Assembly (NCBI RefSeq): GCF_030269305.1
Contig: NZ_BSTC01000028.1
Location: forward strand, 1 to 41,696
Length of the DNA: 41,696 nt
Source of the DNA: Kineosporia sp. NBRC 101731
GTDB taxonomy: Bacteria > Actinomycetota > Actinomycetes > Actinomycetales > Kineosporiaceae
Reading direction: 5' to 3'
The stretch's first letter is position 1. Every line of letters starts with the position of its first letter. The notes under the pieces were generated by a model. It saw only the letters and a list, made by a program, of their open reading frames with translations, made no database searches and was not told the DNA's origin. The position numbers and the translations under genes were made by a program. Of this stretch, positions 26,344 through 35,117 are shown in pieces.

Positions 26344-26377
26344 ACGGGGGACGATGCACACCAGCATCGTCCCCCGT
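26344..26377 (+). terminator. Terminator of the DUF4230 gene
   Basis: A 13-bp perfect stem (ACGGGGGACGATG and complement) with an 8-base loop, 18 bases after the stop codon. Confidence 0.8.
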
Positions 26378-26402
26378 CGTTCTGTCGGACCCACCGTCTA
26401 TC

Positions 26403-26882
26403 GTGACGGAGGTGGCCATCGAACCTTCCAGACCCAACCGCCGCCTGACCACCCCGGCCATCGGCCTGATCGCGCTGGCCGTCATGCTCATCCTCTTCGC
26501 CGTCATCCGCTCGCACGGGTCGAAGGACGAAGGGGAAGGCGTCCCGGCCGGGGTGAAACAGCTGGTCGGCTCCCTCGATTTCGACGGGAGCACGGTTGTC
26601 GCCCCGGTGACCTGGGTGAAGGTGACCGAGAACAGCGCCTGGAGTGACGGCCTGAAGCAACAGGTCCAAGACCGCGACAACCTGGACTACGTGGTGCAGA
26701 CCCCGCTCCGGACCGAAGACGGCGACACGAGCCACCTGGTCTGGCCGGTCCGGACGACGGAGAGCGGAAAAAGTTCCGGCATGATCCAGTTCGAGATGGG
26801 TTCCGAGATGGGTTCCTTAGATCTGAGCGGTCTCGGCGAGGTGCACACCATCGGTCAGAAAGACCTCGACTCGCTCGACTGA
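26403..26882 (+). CDS. Small membrane-anchored protein, unrecognised
   Basis: A 159-residue protein with one N-terminal helix (PAIGLIALAVMLILFAVIRS), a charged linker and a C-terminal extracytoplasmic part that looks like a small beta domain. No family is recognised. The start is GTG 26403, which has no Shine-Dalgarno site and follows the preceding terminator by 25 bases, so initiation may be leaderless or at GTG 26412. Consistent GC-rich third positions and a terminator 13 bases after the stop support it as a real gene. The duplicated EMGSEMGS near the C-terminus is a small internal repeat. Confidence 0.7.
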   Translation: MTEVAIEPSRPNRRLTTPAIGLIALAVMLILFAVIRSHGSKDEGEGVPAGVKQLVGSLDFDGSTVVAPVTWVKVTENSAWSDGLKQQVQDRDNLDYVVQTPLRTEDGDTSHLVWPVRTTESGKSSGMIQFEMGSEMGSLDLSGLGEVHTIGQKDLDSLD

Positions 26883-26895
26883 CAGCAAAACAGAA

Positions 26896-26921
26896 CGGGG
26901 GACGACTCCCGTCGCCCCCCG
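26896..26921. terminator. Bidirectional terminator between convergent genes
   Basis: An 11-bp stem with one mismatch (CGGGGG outer, CGAC/GTCG inner) and a TCCC loop, placed between the stop of the small membrane protein gene and the stop of the aminotransferase gene. It can serve both. Confidence 0.65.
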
Positions 26922-26934
26922 CGTCCGCTGTTGG

Positions 26935-28212
26935 TTACTGCTGCTTGATCTTCTGCTCGTAGCCGGCCAGCTTCACGCAGGTGGTGAGCGCCAGCACGGC
27001 CACCTCGAGGTCGGCCAGGGTGGGGAAGGTCGGGGCGACGCGGATGATCGAGTCGGTCGGGTCCTGCCCCAGCGGGTGGGTGGCACCGGCCGGGGTCAGC
27101 ACGACGCCGATCTCGGCGGCGCGGGCCACGATGTCCGACGCCGTGCCCTCCGGCACCTCCAGGGTGATGAAGTAGCCACCCTTGGGCTCGGTCCAGGTGG
27201 CCAGACCGGTGCCGCCGAGCTGCTCGTTCAGGATGCGCAGGGTGGCCTCGAACTTGGGCCCGATCAGGGCGCGGTGCTTCTCCATGTGCGCCAGTACGCC
27301 TTCTGCGCTGCCCAGGAAGGTGGCGTGACGCAGCTGGTTGACCTTGTCCGGCCCGATGGAACGCTTGCTCAGGCCGGCCAGCCACCACTTGATGTTGGCC
27401 TCGGACGCCCCGAAGAAGCCGACGCCGGCCCCGGCGAAGGTGATCTTCGAGGTGGAGCCGAACACGAACACCCGGTCGGCGTTACCCGCGGCGGTGGCCA
27501 GGCCGAGCAGGTCGGCGATCTCGACCCGATCGTCGGTGAGGTGGTGCACCGAGTACGCGTTGTCCCAGAAAATCCGGAAATCGGGCGCGGCGGTGGGCAT
27601 CTCGGCCAGCTGACGAACCGTCTCGTCGGAGTAGACGGTGCCGGTGGGGTTGCTGTACTTCGGGATGCACCAGATGCCCTTGATCGAGGCATCCTCCGCG
27701 ACCAGACGCGTCACCACGTCCATGTCGGGACCGGTCTGCGTCATCGGCACCGGGATCATCTCGATACCGAAGCGCTCACAGATCGAGAAGTGCCGGTCGT
27801 AGCCGGGAACCGGGGCGAGGAACTTGATCGGGCCCTGGTCGGCCCAGCGGGACTGCGCCCCCGGCACCTGGCCGAGCAGAGCCTGCACGAAGGCGTCGTG
27901 CATCAGCTCGAGGCTGGAGTTGCCCGCCGCGAGCAGCTGCCCCACCGGCACCTGGAGCAGGCCGGCGAAGATCTGGCGCAGCTCCAGCAGACCGTTCAGG
28001 CCACCGTAGTTTCGCGTGTCGGTACCGTCGGCCGCCTGGTGCGTCTTCGTGCCGGGCAGCGTGAGCAGCTCGTCGGCGAGATCCAGCTGATCCGCCGCCG
28101 GCTTGCCCCGGGTGAGGTCGAGCTTCAGGCCGCGACCGGCCAGTTCCGAGTAGTCCTGCCGAGCGCTGTCGAGGAGCGCAGTGAGGTTCTGCGCGCCCAA
28201 GTCGGTGGTCAT
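26935..28212 (-). CDS. Aspartate aminotransferase, MocR-like class
   Basis: A 425-residue PLP enzyme of the class often annotated as aspartate aminotransferase in corynebacteria and other actinobacteria (Aminotran_MocR family). Visible motifs are RNYGGLNGLLELR, IPKYSNPTGTVYS, FWDNAYSVHH and the PLP lysine Lys256 in FGSTSKITFAGAG. It probably converts aspartate and 2-oxoglutarate to oxaloacetate and glutamate. The start is ATG 28212, with GGGAGAGAG upstream; the frame extends further but without support. It appears to be a single-gene unit that converges on the small membrane protein gene. Confidence 0.9.
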   Translation of the reverse strand: MTTDLGAQNLTALLDSARQDYSELAGRGLKLDLTRGKPAADQLDLADELLTLPGTKTHQAADGTDTRNYGGLNGLLELRQIFAGLLQVPVGQLLAAGNSSLELMHDAFVQALLGQVPGAQSRWADQGPIKFLAPVPGYDRHFSICERFGIEMIPVPMTQTGPDMDVVTRLVAEDASIKGIWCIPKYSNPTGTVYSDETVRQLAEMPTAAPDFRIFWDNAYSVHHLTDDRVEIADLLGLATAAGNADRVFVFGSTSKITFAGAGVGFFGASEANIKWWLAGLSKRSIGPDKVNQLRHATFLGSAEGVLAHMEKHRALIGPKFEATLRILNEQLGGTGLATWTEPKGGYFITLEVPEGTASDIVARAAEIGVVLTPAGATHPLGQDPTDSIIRVAPTFPTLADLEVAVLALTTCVKLAGYEQKIKQQ

Positions 28213-28308
28213 CGTCTCTCTCCCGGGAGCTGCTGAGTGGCATGTGCCAACCCCGACTTTACAAGTGTCTGCTGTCGGTACCGCCATTCGATACTCCGGG
28301 AACGACCC

Positions 28309-28343
28309 CCATCGGTCGGTGATTTACGGCCACCGACCGATGG
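28309..28343 (-). terminator. Terminator after the CYTH-CHAD gene
   Basis: A perfect 13-bp stem CCATCGGTCGGTG/CACCGACCGATGG with a 9-base loop, starting 17 bases after the stop codon of the CYTH-CHAD gene on the minus strand. No U-run follows. Confidence 0.65.
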
Positions 28344-28359
28344 TTTCGCAAGATTTCCG

Positions 28360-30039
28360 TCAGCCCGGCCAGACCGCGAGAGCAGCGCGGGTCTGGTCCC
28401 ACGCGGCGGTGAACAAATTCTCGTCGTGCTCAGCGGCGGCGGCGATCCGGCCGTGCAGCAGACCGAACGTGAATCCGTTCTCGCCCGCACCGTGGGCGCG
28501 CACCCCCAGATCGCGCAGCCACTGCCGCTGCACCACGCCGTCCTGGTGATTGCCCAGGGTCTCGGTGATGCTCTCCATCCCCTTCGCGACCTGCTTGGCC
28601 GGCTTGCCGATCACCGGCCGGGCGGCCTCGGTGGCGTAGCGGGCGCGCTTGGCCTTGATCCGTACCTCGTGCAGGTGGAAGTCGTGCTCAGGGCTTCCAA
28701 CGGTCTCACCGGCGAGCACGTCGACGTGCTGGCTCACCCGGCCGGCGGCCTTGCGCACCACCTTGCGCAGTTCGTCGGCCGCGGGGTTACTGGCGCGCAC
28801 GCTGAACGGCGGGGCGGCGACGAACGCCTCGAGTTCGTCGATCAGGGCCAGATAACGGTCGCCGTCGAGTTCGGCGACCGCCGACTCGTGAGCGCTCCGG
28901 TACTCGGCGCCCATCTCCAGCTGGATGCGCCGGGCCACCGGACCCAGCACCAGCTCGGCGGGCAGCGCGGCGACGTCCGCGAGCAGCTTCTCGCGGATCA
29001 CCTCGGCGTCACGCACCGGGCCGAGCACGTCGGAACCCAGCCACTTCAGCTCCTCGCGCAGCGACGTGACCGCGTCCGGGGCGAAGAACGGCCGGAAGGT
29101 GGCCAGAGCGGTGCGCAGGCGGCGTGTGGCCACCCGCATCTGGTGCACCGCGTCGTCCTTGTCCAGGCGCACCCGCGGGTCCAGGGCCACGAGCTGGGCG
29201 AACTGCTCGGTCAGGTAGTCCTGCGCCACGTCACCGGCGGCCACCGGAGCGACGACCACCGTCTCGCGGGGCTGCTCCACCCGCACCGTGCGCAGAGCGG
29301 GGCCGCCCTTCTTCTTCCCGCCCTTCTTCGGCGGCAGCGGCTCGATGAGGAGATCGTCGACCGTCTCCACCACACCGTCGAGCCCGTCCGCCTCGAGTTC
29401 GGCCGGCTCGGCGGTGAGCAGGCGCCCGGCCAGCGCGCGGCCGATCTTCGACTGCACGTCGGAGGGGCGGGCACCGTTCGCCAGCAGGAGCTCCCGGGCC
29501 ACGGTGAGCAGCTCCAGATCACCGTCGACGAGCTCCACCTCGATCTCGCGCCAGGAGACGGCCGTGGTCTCGTGCCCCAGCGAATGCGCCGAGACCAGGT
29601 CGTCGGCCACCTCCGCGAGCACGGTGCCGTCTTTCGCGAGGAGGTTACGCACGGTGCGGGTGGTGGAGATCAGCGCGACCGGCGACACCTGGGCGCCGCG
29701 CAGTTGCACCCGCACCAGTCCGAGCAGCGAGGCGGGAACCGTGCGCACGCCCCGGCCCAGCGGCTCGTGGATCTCCAGGCGACTGTCGGCGGCTGACCCC
29801 TTGATCGGCTGCTTCAGCTTGAGGTGCCAGCCGGCGTCGTTGCCCCCGGTCCGGCGGCGCAGCGTGGTACCGCCGCGGATCAGCCGGAAGTCTTCGCTGT
29901 CCAGGTAGGTCGCCTGGAGACGGTGCTCGTCGGCCGGGCCGACCGAGGCGACCCCGGGCAGAGCGCTCAGATCGGGCAGGGCGAACTCCGGATCGGCGTC
30001 CAGCTTGATCTCGATCTCGGTATGAGTTGCCGCTACCAC
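28360..30039 (-). CDS. CYTH and CHAD domain protein
   Basis: A 559-residue two-domain protein. The N-terminal CYTH domain has the ExExK motif EIEIK (8-12) and basic tunnel residues (TTLRRRTGG, WHLKLKQPI). The C-terminal CHAD domain, from about residue 290, contains the conserved His/Arg helix VHQMRVATRRLRTALATFRP and a second HLHEVRIKAKRARYATE. CYTH binds triphosphate compounds and CHAD binds polyphosphate, so a role in polyphosphate metabolism or granule association is likely. A Lys/Gly-rich linker (PPKKGGKKKGG) joins them. The start is GTG 30039 with AAAGGA seven bases before it. Confidence 0.92.
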   Translation of the reverse strand: MVAATHTEIEIKLDADPEFALPDLSALPGVASVGPADEHRLQATYLDSEDFRLIRGGTTLRRRTGGNDAGWHLKLKQPIKGSAADSRLEIHEPLGRGVRTVPASLLGLVRVQLRGAQVSPVALISTTRTVRNLLAKDGTVLAEVADDLVSAHSLGHETTAVSWREIEVELVDGDLELLTVARELLLANGARPSDVQSKIGRALAGRLLTAEPAELEADGLDGVVETVDDLLIEPLPPKKGGKKKGGPALRTVRVEQPRETVVVAPVAAGDVAQDYLTEQFAQLVALDPRVRLDKDDAVHQMRVATRRLRTALATFRPFFAPDAVTSLREELKWLGSDVLGPVRDAEVIREKLLADVAALPAELVLGPVARRIQLEMGAEYRSAHESAVAELDGDRYLALIDELEAFVAAPPFSVRASNPAADELRKVVRKAAGRVSQHVDVLAGETVGSPEHDFHLHEVRIKAKRARYATEAARPVIGKPAKQVAKGMESITETLGNHQDGVVQRQWLRDLGVRAHGAGENGFTFGLLHGRIAAAAEHDENLFTAAWDQTRAALAVWPG

Positions 30040-30233
30040 TGGCGTTCCTTTCGTCGGGGCCCGGTTCGGGCCGGTCGTACGGGACCACCGTGCCCTGTTC
30101 ATCAACCAGATGAAACCCGTTCAGATTCCGTTTACCGGGGAGAACGCCGGCCTCCGTGGTCCCGGATCACCCATCGTGACCCGGGAAGGACAGGTGCGCA
30201 CGGCGTCTCCCCTTCGTGCGGTCGGCGAATCCC

Positions 30234-30239
30234 TACACT
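30234..30239 (+). promoter_or_regulatory. Possible -10 box for a leaderless RNase H mRNA
   Basis: TACACT ends seven bases before ATG 30246, which would put the transcription start on the A of the start codon. There is no Shine-Dalgarno site, which fits a leaderless message. The -35 region is not convincing. The 30040-30245 gap has no other recognisable element. Confidence 0.35.
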
Positions 30240-30245
30240 GGCTCG

Positions 30246-30896
30246 ATGCCGATGACCGCCCGCTTCCCCACCACCTGCGCCCAGTGTTCGGGCCGCGTCA
30301 TGCCCGGCGAGGAGATCTCCAAGGCCGGCGGAAAATGGGTGCACTCCACCTGTGCGGTGGCGGCCAGCGAGAACGACTCGCTGCTGCCCGGGGTGGGCAG
30401 CAGCACCATCGCCGCGAAGCAGGGCGCCGCGAAGACCGCCAAGGCGCGCAAGCCCGACATGGCCGCGATCGACGGCGCCCTCGAGGTATGGACCGACGGC
30501 GCCTGCTCGGGCAATCCCGGGCCGGGCGGCTGGGCCTGGGCCACGAAGGACGGCCGGCAGGGCAGCGGCGGGGAACCGAAGACCACCAACCAGCGCATGG
30601 AGGTCAGCGCCGCGCTCCGGGCGATCCAGGCGCTGGAGGGCCCGCTCGTCGTGGTGAGCGACTCCACCTACGTCGTGAACTGTTTCCGGGACGAGTGGTG
30701 GCGGGGCTGGCTGGCCCGCGGCTGGGTGAACAGCCAGAAGAAGCCCGTGGCCAACCGGGACCTCTGGGAACCCCTGATCGAGGCGTTCCGCGACCGGGGC
30801 GACATCTCGTTCCGCTGGGTCAAGGGGCACTCCGGCGACGAAATGAACGATCTGGTCGACCAGCTGGCCGTGGAGGCGGGCAAGACCCAGGTGTGA
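30246..30896 (+). CDS. Ribonuclease HI with N-terminal zinc finger
   Basis: A 216-residue protein. Residues 11-36 form a putative zinc finger (CAQC at 11-14, then His33 and Cys36). A Lys/Ala-rich linker follows, then a complete RNase HI domain: WTDGACSGNPGPGGW (Asp84), QRMEVSAAL (Glu119), VVSDSTYV (Asp139), VKGHSGDEMNDLVDQLA (His195, Asp205). It cleaves the RNA strand of RNA-DNA hybrids. The start is ATG 30246 without a ribosome binding site; ATG 30252 is also possible. The N-terminal finger is not part of the minimal enzyme and may help bind nucleic acid. Confidence 0.9.
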   Translation: MPMTARFPTTCAQCSGRVMPGEEISKAGGKWVHSTCAVAASENDSLLPGVGSSTIAAKQGAAKTAKARKPDMAAIDGALEVWTDGACSGNPGPGGWAWATKDGRQGSGGEPKTTNQRMEVSAALRAIQALEGPLVVVSDSTYVVNCFRDEWWRGWLARGWVNSQKKPVANRDLWEPLIEAFRDRGDISFRWVKGHSGDEMNDLVDQLAVEAGKTQV

Positions 30897-30962
30897 CCCG
30901 GGCGCGACCCGGATAGGGACCGGATGTGACCGGTAGGCCAATCGACGGGGAGGCGCCACCAG

Positions 30963-33527
30963 GTGTCAGGGATCTCGCTCGGACTGCAGAGCCCGTACGG
31001 CTACAACGGCGACGACCTGACCAGCCCGGCCCAGGCCGCACGGGCCGGGGCGCTGGTCGACCAGCAGTGGGAGGACGAGCCCGACCTGCCGCTGGAACTG
31101 CGCATCCACGGAGTGTCCGGCAGTACCGGCCCGGTGATCCTGGAGCACCCGCACGTGCTGCAGGTGGGCGGCACCCGGCCGACAGCGTTCTACCGGCGCT
31201 GGAGTCCGGACGGGGTGGGCCGGCCGTCGGTGCCCTGGCCCCTGGAGGCCTACGTCTGGGGCGGTCTCACGGCGCGGGCCCTGGCCTCGGCGTCGTGGCT
31301 GCTGCTGTTGCCGTTCATGCTCTACAACGTCGCCTACTACATGCTCCCGGCCGGTCCGGCCAAGGGCCGCGGGCGGCGTCTGCTCAGCGCCCACGCCCTG
31401 GCCCGGATCGTGGTCCGGTTGCTGGCCCTGGCCTCGACCGTGCAGTTCGTCGGCAGCCTGGTCACGCTCTTCCACTCCACCATCGCCTGGCAGAACGGCG
31501 TAGAACGGCTCGGCGCCTCGTGGTGGTGGCTGAGCTGGTACACCGGCGCCTCGACGGCGACCCGGATGTCCCTGGCCACCCTCGCCGTCGCCTCGGTGAT
31601 CGGGGCGCTCTGGTACGCCGGGGCCGCGACCGCCAGTCACTACGAGGCGTTCAGCACCGGTCGGGGCAGCTACGCGCCCGGCGTGCAGGTGGACGGCGAG
31701 AACCGGCGTGACCGGCTGCCCTCGGGCCGGCTGACGCTGCGCGACCGGGGCTTCTGGCGGGGTGCCGCGGCCGCCGCCCGGCTGCGCAACACCCACATCG
31801 CCGCCGCCTTCGCCACCATCTCGCTGGCCCTGGCCGGATGCACCAGCACACTCGGCTCCTGGCAGAAGGCCCAGATCGCGGTCTCCGGCACCATCCTGCT
31901 CGCGGCCGTGGTGCTCGCCGGGTTCGTTGCCGACCGCGACACCGTGGGTGGCAACGACGACGTGGCCCGGTTCGCCACCGCGTTCAAGGCCCTGGCCTGG
32001 GCCTCGGCCCTGGTCCTGCTGGCCGGGGTGGTTGCCTCGCCGTGGGTGATCGAGGGCGCGCCCGCCGACCCGCGGCACGCCGCGCCGTACGGACTGCTCG
32101 GCGCGATCACGGTTCTCACCGTGGTGCAGTTCGGCCTGCTGGCCGTGCTCGCGGTGCTGGTCGCCTGGCTGCTGCTGCGCTCGGGAGACGAGCAGCCGCA
32201 CGGCTGGAGGCCGTTCCTGCGGGGCTACGCCTCACCGGTGACCGCACTGCTCGGGGTGATGCTGGGCGGGGTCCTCACCGCGGCGCTCAACGTCTCCGTG
32301 GCACGGGTCTTCGGCGAGCCGAACGGCTTCTCGCTGCACAAGGTGGACGCCGACTGGGACAGCAGCATCATGCTGCCCGACTCGATGTTCGCCTACTCCG
32401 CCGGCGCGGTGTTCAACCTGATCACGATCTTGATCCTGCTCGGCCTGCTGTACCTGCGTTACCGGCGGCTGATCAAGCGTTTCACCACGGGCAAAGCCGG
32501 GTCCGCGCCCCTCGACGGCGGGCCGGACGCGGTGACCGACTGGTACCCGGCGGAGGAGCGTGACGCCCCGCGGGCGGCCGTCACCAAGGTGGCGAAGCAC
32601 TGGGCCGTGGCCGCGCTGACCGACGACGTGGCGGCCGTCCTGGGCACCATCACCCTGAGCTGGGCGCTGCTGTTCTGGGTCTTCGAGGGTCTGGCTCTCC
32701 ACACCACGCAGTCGTTCTCCGGGGTGGCCGGGATCGTGCCGACGATCGGCGTGTTCATCGGCGGGCTGCTCGCGGCCTCCGGGGTGTGGGTGCTGCGGGC
32801 GCAGATCCGCTCGCCCAACGCCCGCAAGACCGTCGGCATCATCTGGGACATCGGCACGTTCTGGCCGCGCGCCGTGCACCCGCTCGCCCCGCCCAGCTAC
32901 GCCGAGCAGGCCGTGCCCGAACTGGTCGACCGGATCTGGGTGCTCACCGGCTCCCGCCGTTCGGGCCCCCACACCACGCCGGTACCGGGCGAGATGTCGG
33001 GCGCGATCGAGGTGATTCCCCGGCACGTCCTGCTCACCGGCTACAGCCAGGGCACCGTGATCAGTGCGGCCGTGATCGCCCAGCTGCCCGAGGACGTGCT
33101 CAGCCGGGTCTCCCTGCTCACTCTCGCCGCACCGCTGAGAAGGCTGTACGGCCGCGCCTTCCCGGCCTACTTCGGCCATGCGGCCGCGGTGGCCCTGCGG
33201 GACCTGCTCAGCGGGCCGGGACCGGCCCCCGCCGGCGACGATCCCTCGGAGGTCGAGCCGGCACCGCCCAGCGTGCGCGCCCCCGAGCCGCCGAAACCCC
33301 GCTGGCGCAACGTGGTGCGGCGCAGTGACTACATCGGTGGCTGGGTGTTCGGCCTGCCGCGGCCCCAGCAGCGGGTGCCCGGCAGCCAGCAGGTCGACGT
33401 GATCAGTCTCGACCCGCCCTCGCTGGAGCCCGAGCACGGCACCACGCTGGCCCCGACGCACTATCACTCGGCCTTCTGGCAGGACCCGGTGGTGATCCTT
33501 TACGCCCGGGAACTCGGAAAGCGTTAA
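30963..33527 (+). CDS. Large membrane protein with split alpha/beta-hydrolase motifs
   Basis: An 854-residue protein. The N-terminus has ELRIHGVSGSTGPVILEHPH (HG at 49-50), resembling an alpha/beta-hydrolase oxyanion strand. About ten membrane helices follow (residues 100-620). The C-terminal soluble part has HVLLTGYSQGTVIS, a nucleophile elbow with Ser695, then DVISLDPPS and THYHSAFWQDP with possible catalytic His833/His835. I recall similar uncharacterised integral membrane proteins in Streptomyces and Frankia. A membrane-embedded lipase or esterase is plausible, not shown. GTG 30963 has GGGGAGG nine bases upstream. The stop codon lies inside a 38-bp palindrome. Confidence 0.8.
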   Translation: MSGISLGLQSPYGYNGDDLTSPAQAARAGALVDQQWEDEPDLPLELRIHGVSGSTGPVILEHPHVLQVGGTRPTAFYRRWSPDGVGRPSVPWPLEAYVWGGLTARALASASWLLLLPFMLYNVAYYMLPAGPAKGRGRRLLSAHALARIVVRLLALASTVQFVGSLVTLFHSTIAWQNGVERLGASWWWLSWYTGASTATRMSLATLAVASVIGALWYAGAATASHYEAFSTGRGSYAPGVQVDGENRRDRLPSGRLTLRDRGFWRGAAAAARLRNTHIAAAFATISLALAGCTSTLGSWQKAQIAVSGTILLAAVVLAGFVADRDTVGGNDDVARFATAFKALAWASALVLLAGVVASPWVIEGAPADPRHAAPYGLLGAITVLTVVQFGLLAVLAVLVAWLLLRSGDEQPHGWRPFLRGYASPVTALLGVMLGGVLTAALNVSVARVFGEPNGFSLHKVDADWDSSIMLPDSMFAYSAGAVFNLITILILLGLLYLRYRRLIKRFTTGKAGSAPLDGGPDAVTDWYPAEERDAPRAAVTKVAKHWAVAALTDDVAAVLGTITLSWALLFWVFEGLALHTTQSFSGVAGIVPTIGVFIGGLLAASGVWVLRAQIRSPNARKTVGIIWDIGTFWPRAVHPLAPPSYAEQAVPELVDRIWVLTGSRRSGPHTTPVPGEMSGAIEVIPRHVLLTGYSQGTVISAAVIAQLPEDVLSRVSLLTLAAPLRRLYGRAFPAYFGHAAAVALRDLLSGPGPAPAGDDPSEVEPAPPSVRAPEPPKPRWRNVVRRSDYIGGWVFGLPRPQQRVPGSQQVDVISLDPPSLEPEHGTTLAPTHYHSAFWQDPVVILYARELGKR

Positions 33528-33544
33528 CGCTTTCCGAGTTCCCG
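33507..33544. terminator. 38-bp perfect palindrome centred on a stop codon
   Basis: A perfect palindrome with no loop; its left arm begins CGGGAACTCGGAAAGCG. The TAA stop of the membrane hydrolase gene (33525-33527) sits at the centre. It probably acts as a terminator, but the coding sequence for the last residues (ARELGKR) forms one arm. The following gap, 33545-33764, is less GC-rich than its surroundings and holds no supported gene. Confidence 0.75.
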
Positions 33545-33764
33545 TGACTTCCAGAATGAAACAAACCAATATGTGACCAGCATTGCCCGAAGGAACCTTT
33601 CAGGGAATTCATTCGCTTTCGGGCTTGATTCTTTGCGTTGCATCACGGCAATCTGATTTCGGGCCACCCGAAGGCCCGATTCTCCGAACGTGATCAAGGC
33701 AGGGGATGCCCGCTCCCTCCCCTCCTCTGCGGCCGACCCCGGCCACTGACAAAAGGGGCGCGCG

Positions 33765-35117
33765 ATGAACGGTGACTCGTTCCTTTCCGCCGAAGCTCTG
33801 GTATCGCATTCGCCCGGCGGAAGAATCGACCGGATTCTCTGGTTCCACCGCACCGATCGCTGGTACTTCGGCGATTTTCTGCGGCACTCGGCCTGGCTCG
33901 CCTGGGCGCGGGAATCCTTTCCCGCGGCCGTCATCGACCTGGCCTCGCACGCGGCCTACCTGCCGCTGTTCGCGGACGACCGGTTCGGCCGCCACTTCGA
34001 TTCCCGGCAGGGCGCCCCCGCCGGCCCGTACGACCTGGTCATCGAACCGGGATCGTTCGAGCCGGAGCCCGCCGACGGCCTGCGGCTCGTCTCCTGGGAC
34101 TCCGGCTGGGCCCTCCGGCACGACGGCCAGGTGCTGCTGGAGGGCCGCAAGCAGGAGCTCAACTACTTCCGGGCCGCGCATCCGGGCTCGGTGACCGGGC
34201 ACCGTTCCGTCACACCGACCCGGATCCGGTTCACCCCGGCGGAGCTCGACCACGCGAACTCCCTGATCGAGCGGGCTTTCCCCGGCCAGGCACCGGTCGT
34301 GGTCTACAACCCCTCGGCCTCCAACGCCTTCACCCGGGAGACCGGCGCCCGCAAGGAGGTGGACAACTCCCTCACCCCACACGAGCACGCCACCGTGCTC
34401 CGCCAGACCCTGAAGCTGATGCCCGACCACCGTTTCATCGTCGGCGCCTCGGTGAAGATCGGTGACCGGCAGAATGAATCACTGATCACGACGCTGGCCC
34501 GGACGTATCCCAGCAACCGGGTCCGGCCGGTCACCAGCCTCGGGGGCGGCCTGACCCTGCGGGGCTTCGCCGGACTGCTGGCAGCCTCACGGGTGCGCGG
34601 CATGCTGGGCACCGGAACCGGTACGAACACCCATCTGGCAGCGCTTCTCGGCCTGCGGGCCCTGTCGGTCGAGCGCGGCCACGACGAGGAGATGCAGGCG
34701 AACTGGTCAGGCCCGGGCTTTCAGATGGGCTCGTTCAGATGGCGAAACCCTTCGGTGCAGACGGAAATCCATACTATGAACCGATCTCGCCGCGGCGAGA
34801 CGAATCTTCTGGCGGTGGCCGGAATCTTCGCCCTGGGCGAGATGGCAGCGGAGCCGTTGCCGGTCTTCGACAAACAATGGGACTGCGACCCCGCCGCCGC
34901 GGTCCGGTCCGCCGCCGCACTCCTGCGGTCCATGCCCCCGCAGGCCGCTGCCCACTACGGCGACTTCACCGACGAGGCAGCCTATCTCGGGTCCAAGGCC
35001 GATGGCCTGCAGGCCGTCGTCACGGCTCTCGAATCACCCGATCCACAGATCGCGCGCATGCTCTTCGAAGACTCGAATCTCTTCAAGCTCATCACCCGTC
35101 CCGGCAGGAGCATGTGA
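33765..35117 (+). CDS. Glycosyltransferase family 9-like protein
   Basis: A 450-residue protein with two-domain heptosyltransferase-like features. The N-terminal half has GRIDRILWFHRTDRWYFGDF, and the second half begins VVVYNPSASNAFTRE (about 177-190) with SLTPHEHATVLRQTL, as where GT9 enzymes bind the nucleotide sugar. GMLGTGTGTNTHLAALLGL later resembles the loop before the GT9 C-terminal helix. The match is by fold and motif only, so the acceptor and sugar are unknown. ATG 33765 has AAGGGG six bases before it. Its stop overlaps the start of the APH-like kinase gene, so the two proteins probably act together. Confidence 0.6.
   Translation: MNGDSFLSAEALVSHSPGGRIDRILWFHRTDRWYFGDFLRHSAWLAWARESFPAAVIDLASHAAYLPLFADDRFGRHFDSRQGAPAGPYDLVIEPGSFEPEPADGLRLVSWDSGWALRHDGQVLLEGRKQELNYFRAAHPGSVTGHRSVTPTRIRFTPAELDHANSLIERAFPGQAPVVVYNPSASNAFTRETGARKEVDNSLTPHEHATVLRQTLKLMPDHRFIVGASVKIGDRQNESLITTLARTYPSNRVRPVTSLGGGLTLRGFAGLLAASRVRGMLGTGTGTNTHLAALLGLRALSVERGHDEEMQANWSGPGFQMGSFRWRNPSVQTEIHTMNRSRRGETNLLAVAGIFALGEMAAEPLPVFDKQWDCDPAAAVRSAAALLRSMPPQAAAHYGDFTDEAAYLGSKADGLQAVVTALESPDPQIARMLFEDSNLFKLITRPGRSM

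Noticed and set aside
33524-33643. 39-codon minus-strand frame MQRKESSPKANEF, ending in the same ELGKR as the membrane hydrolase
   Set aside because: The shared ending is a trivial result of the 38-bp palindrome; there is no ribosome binding site.
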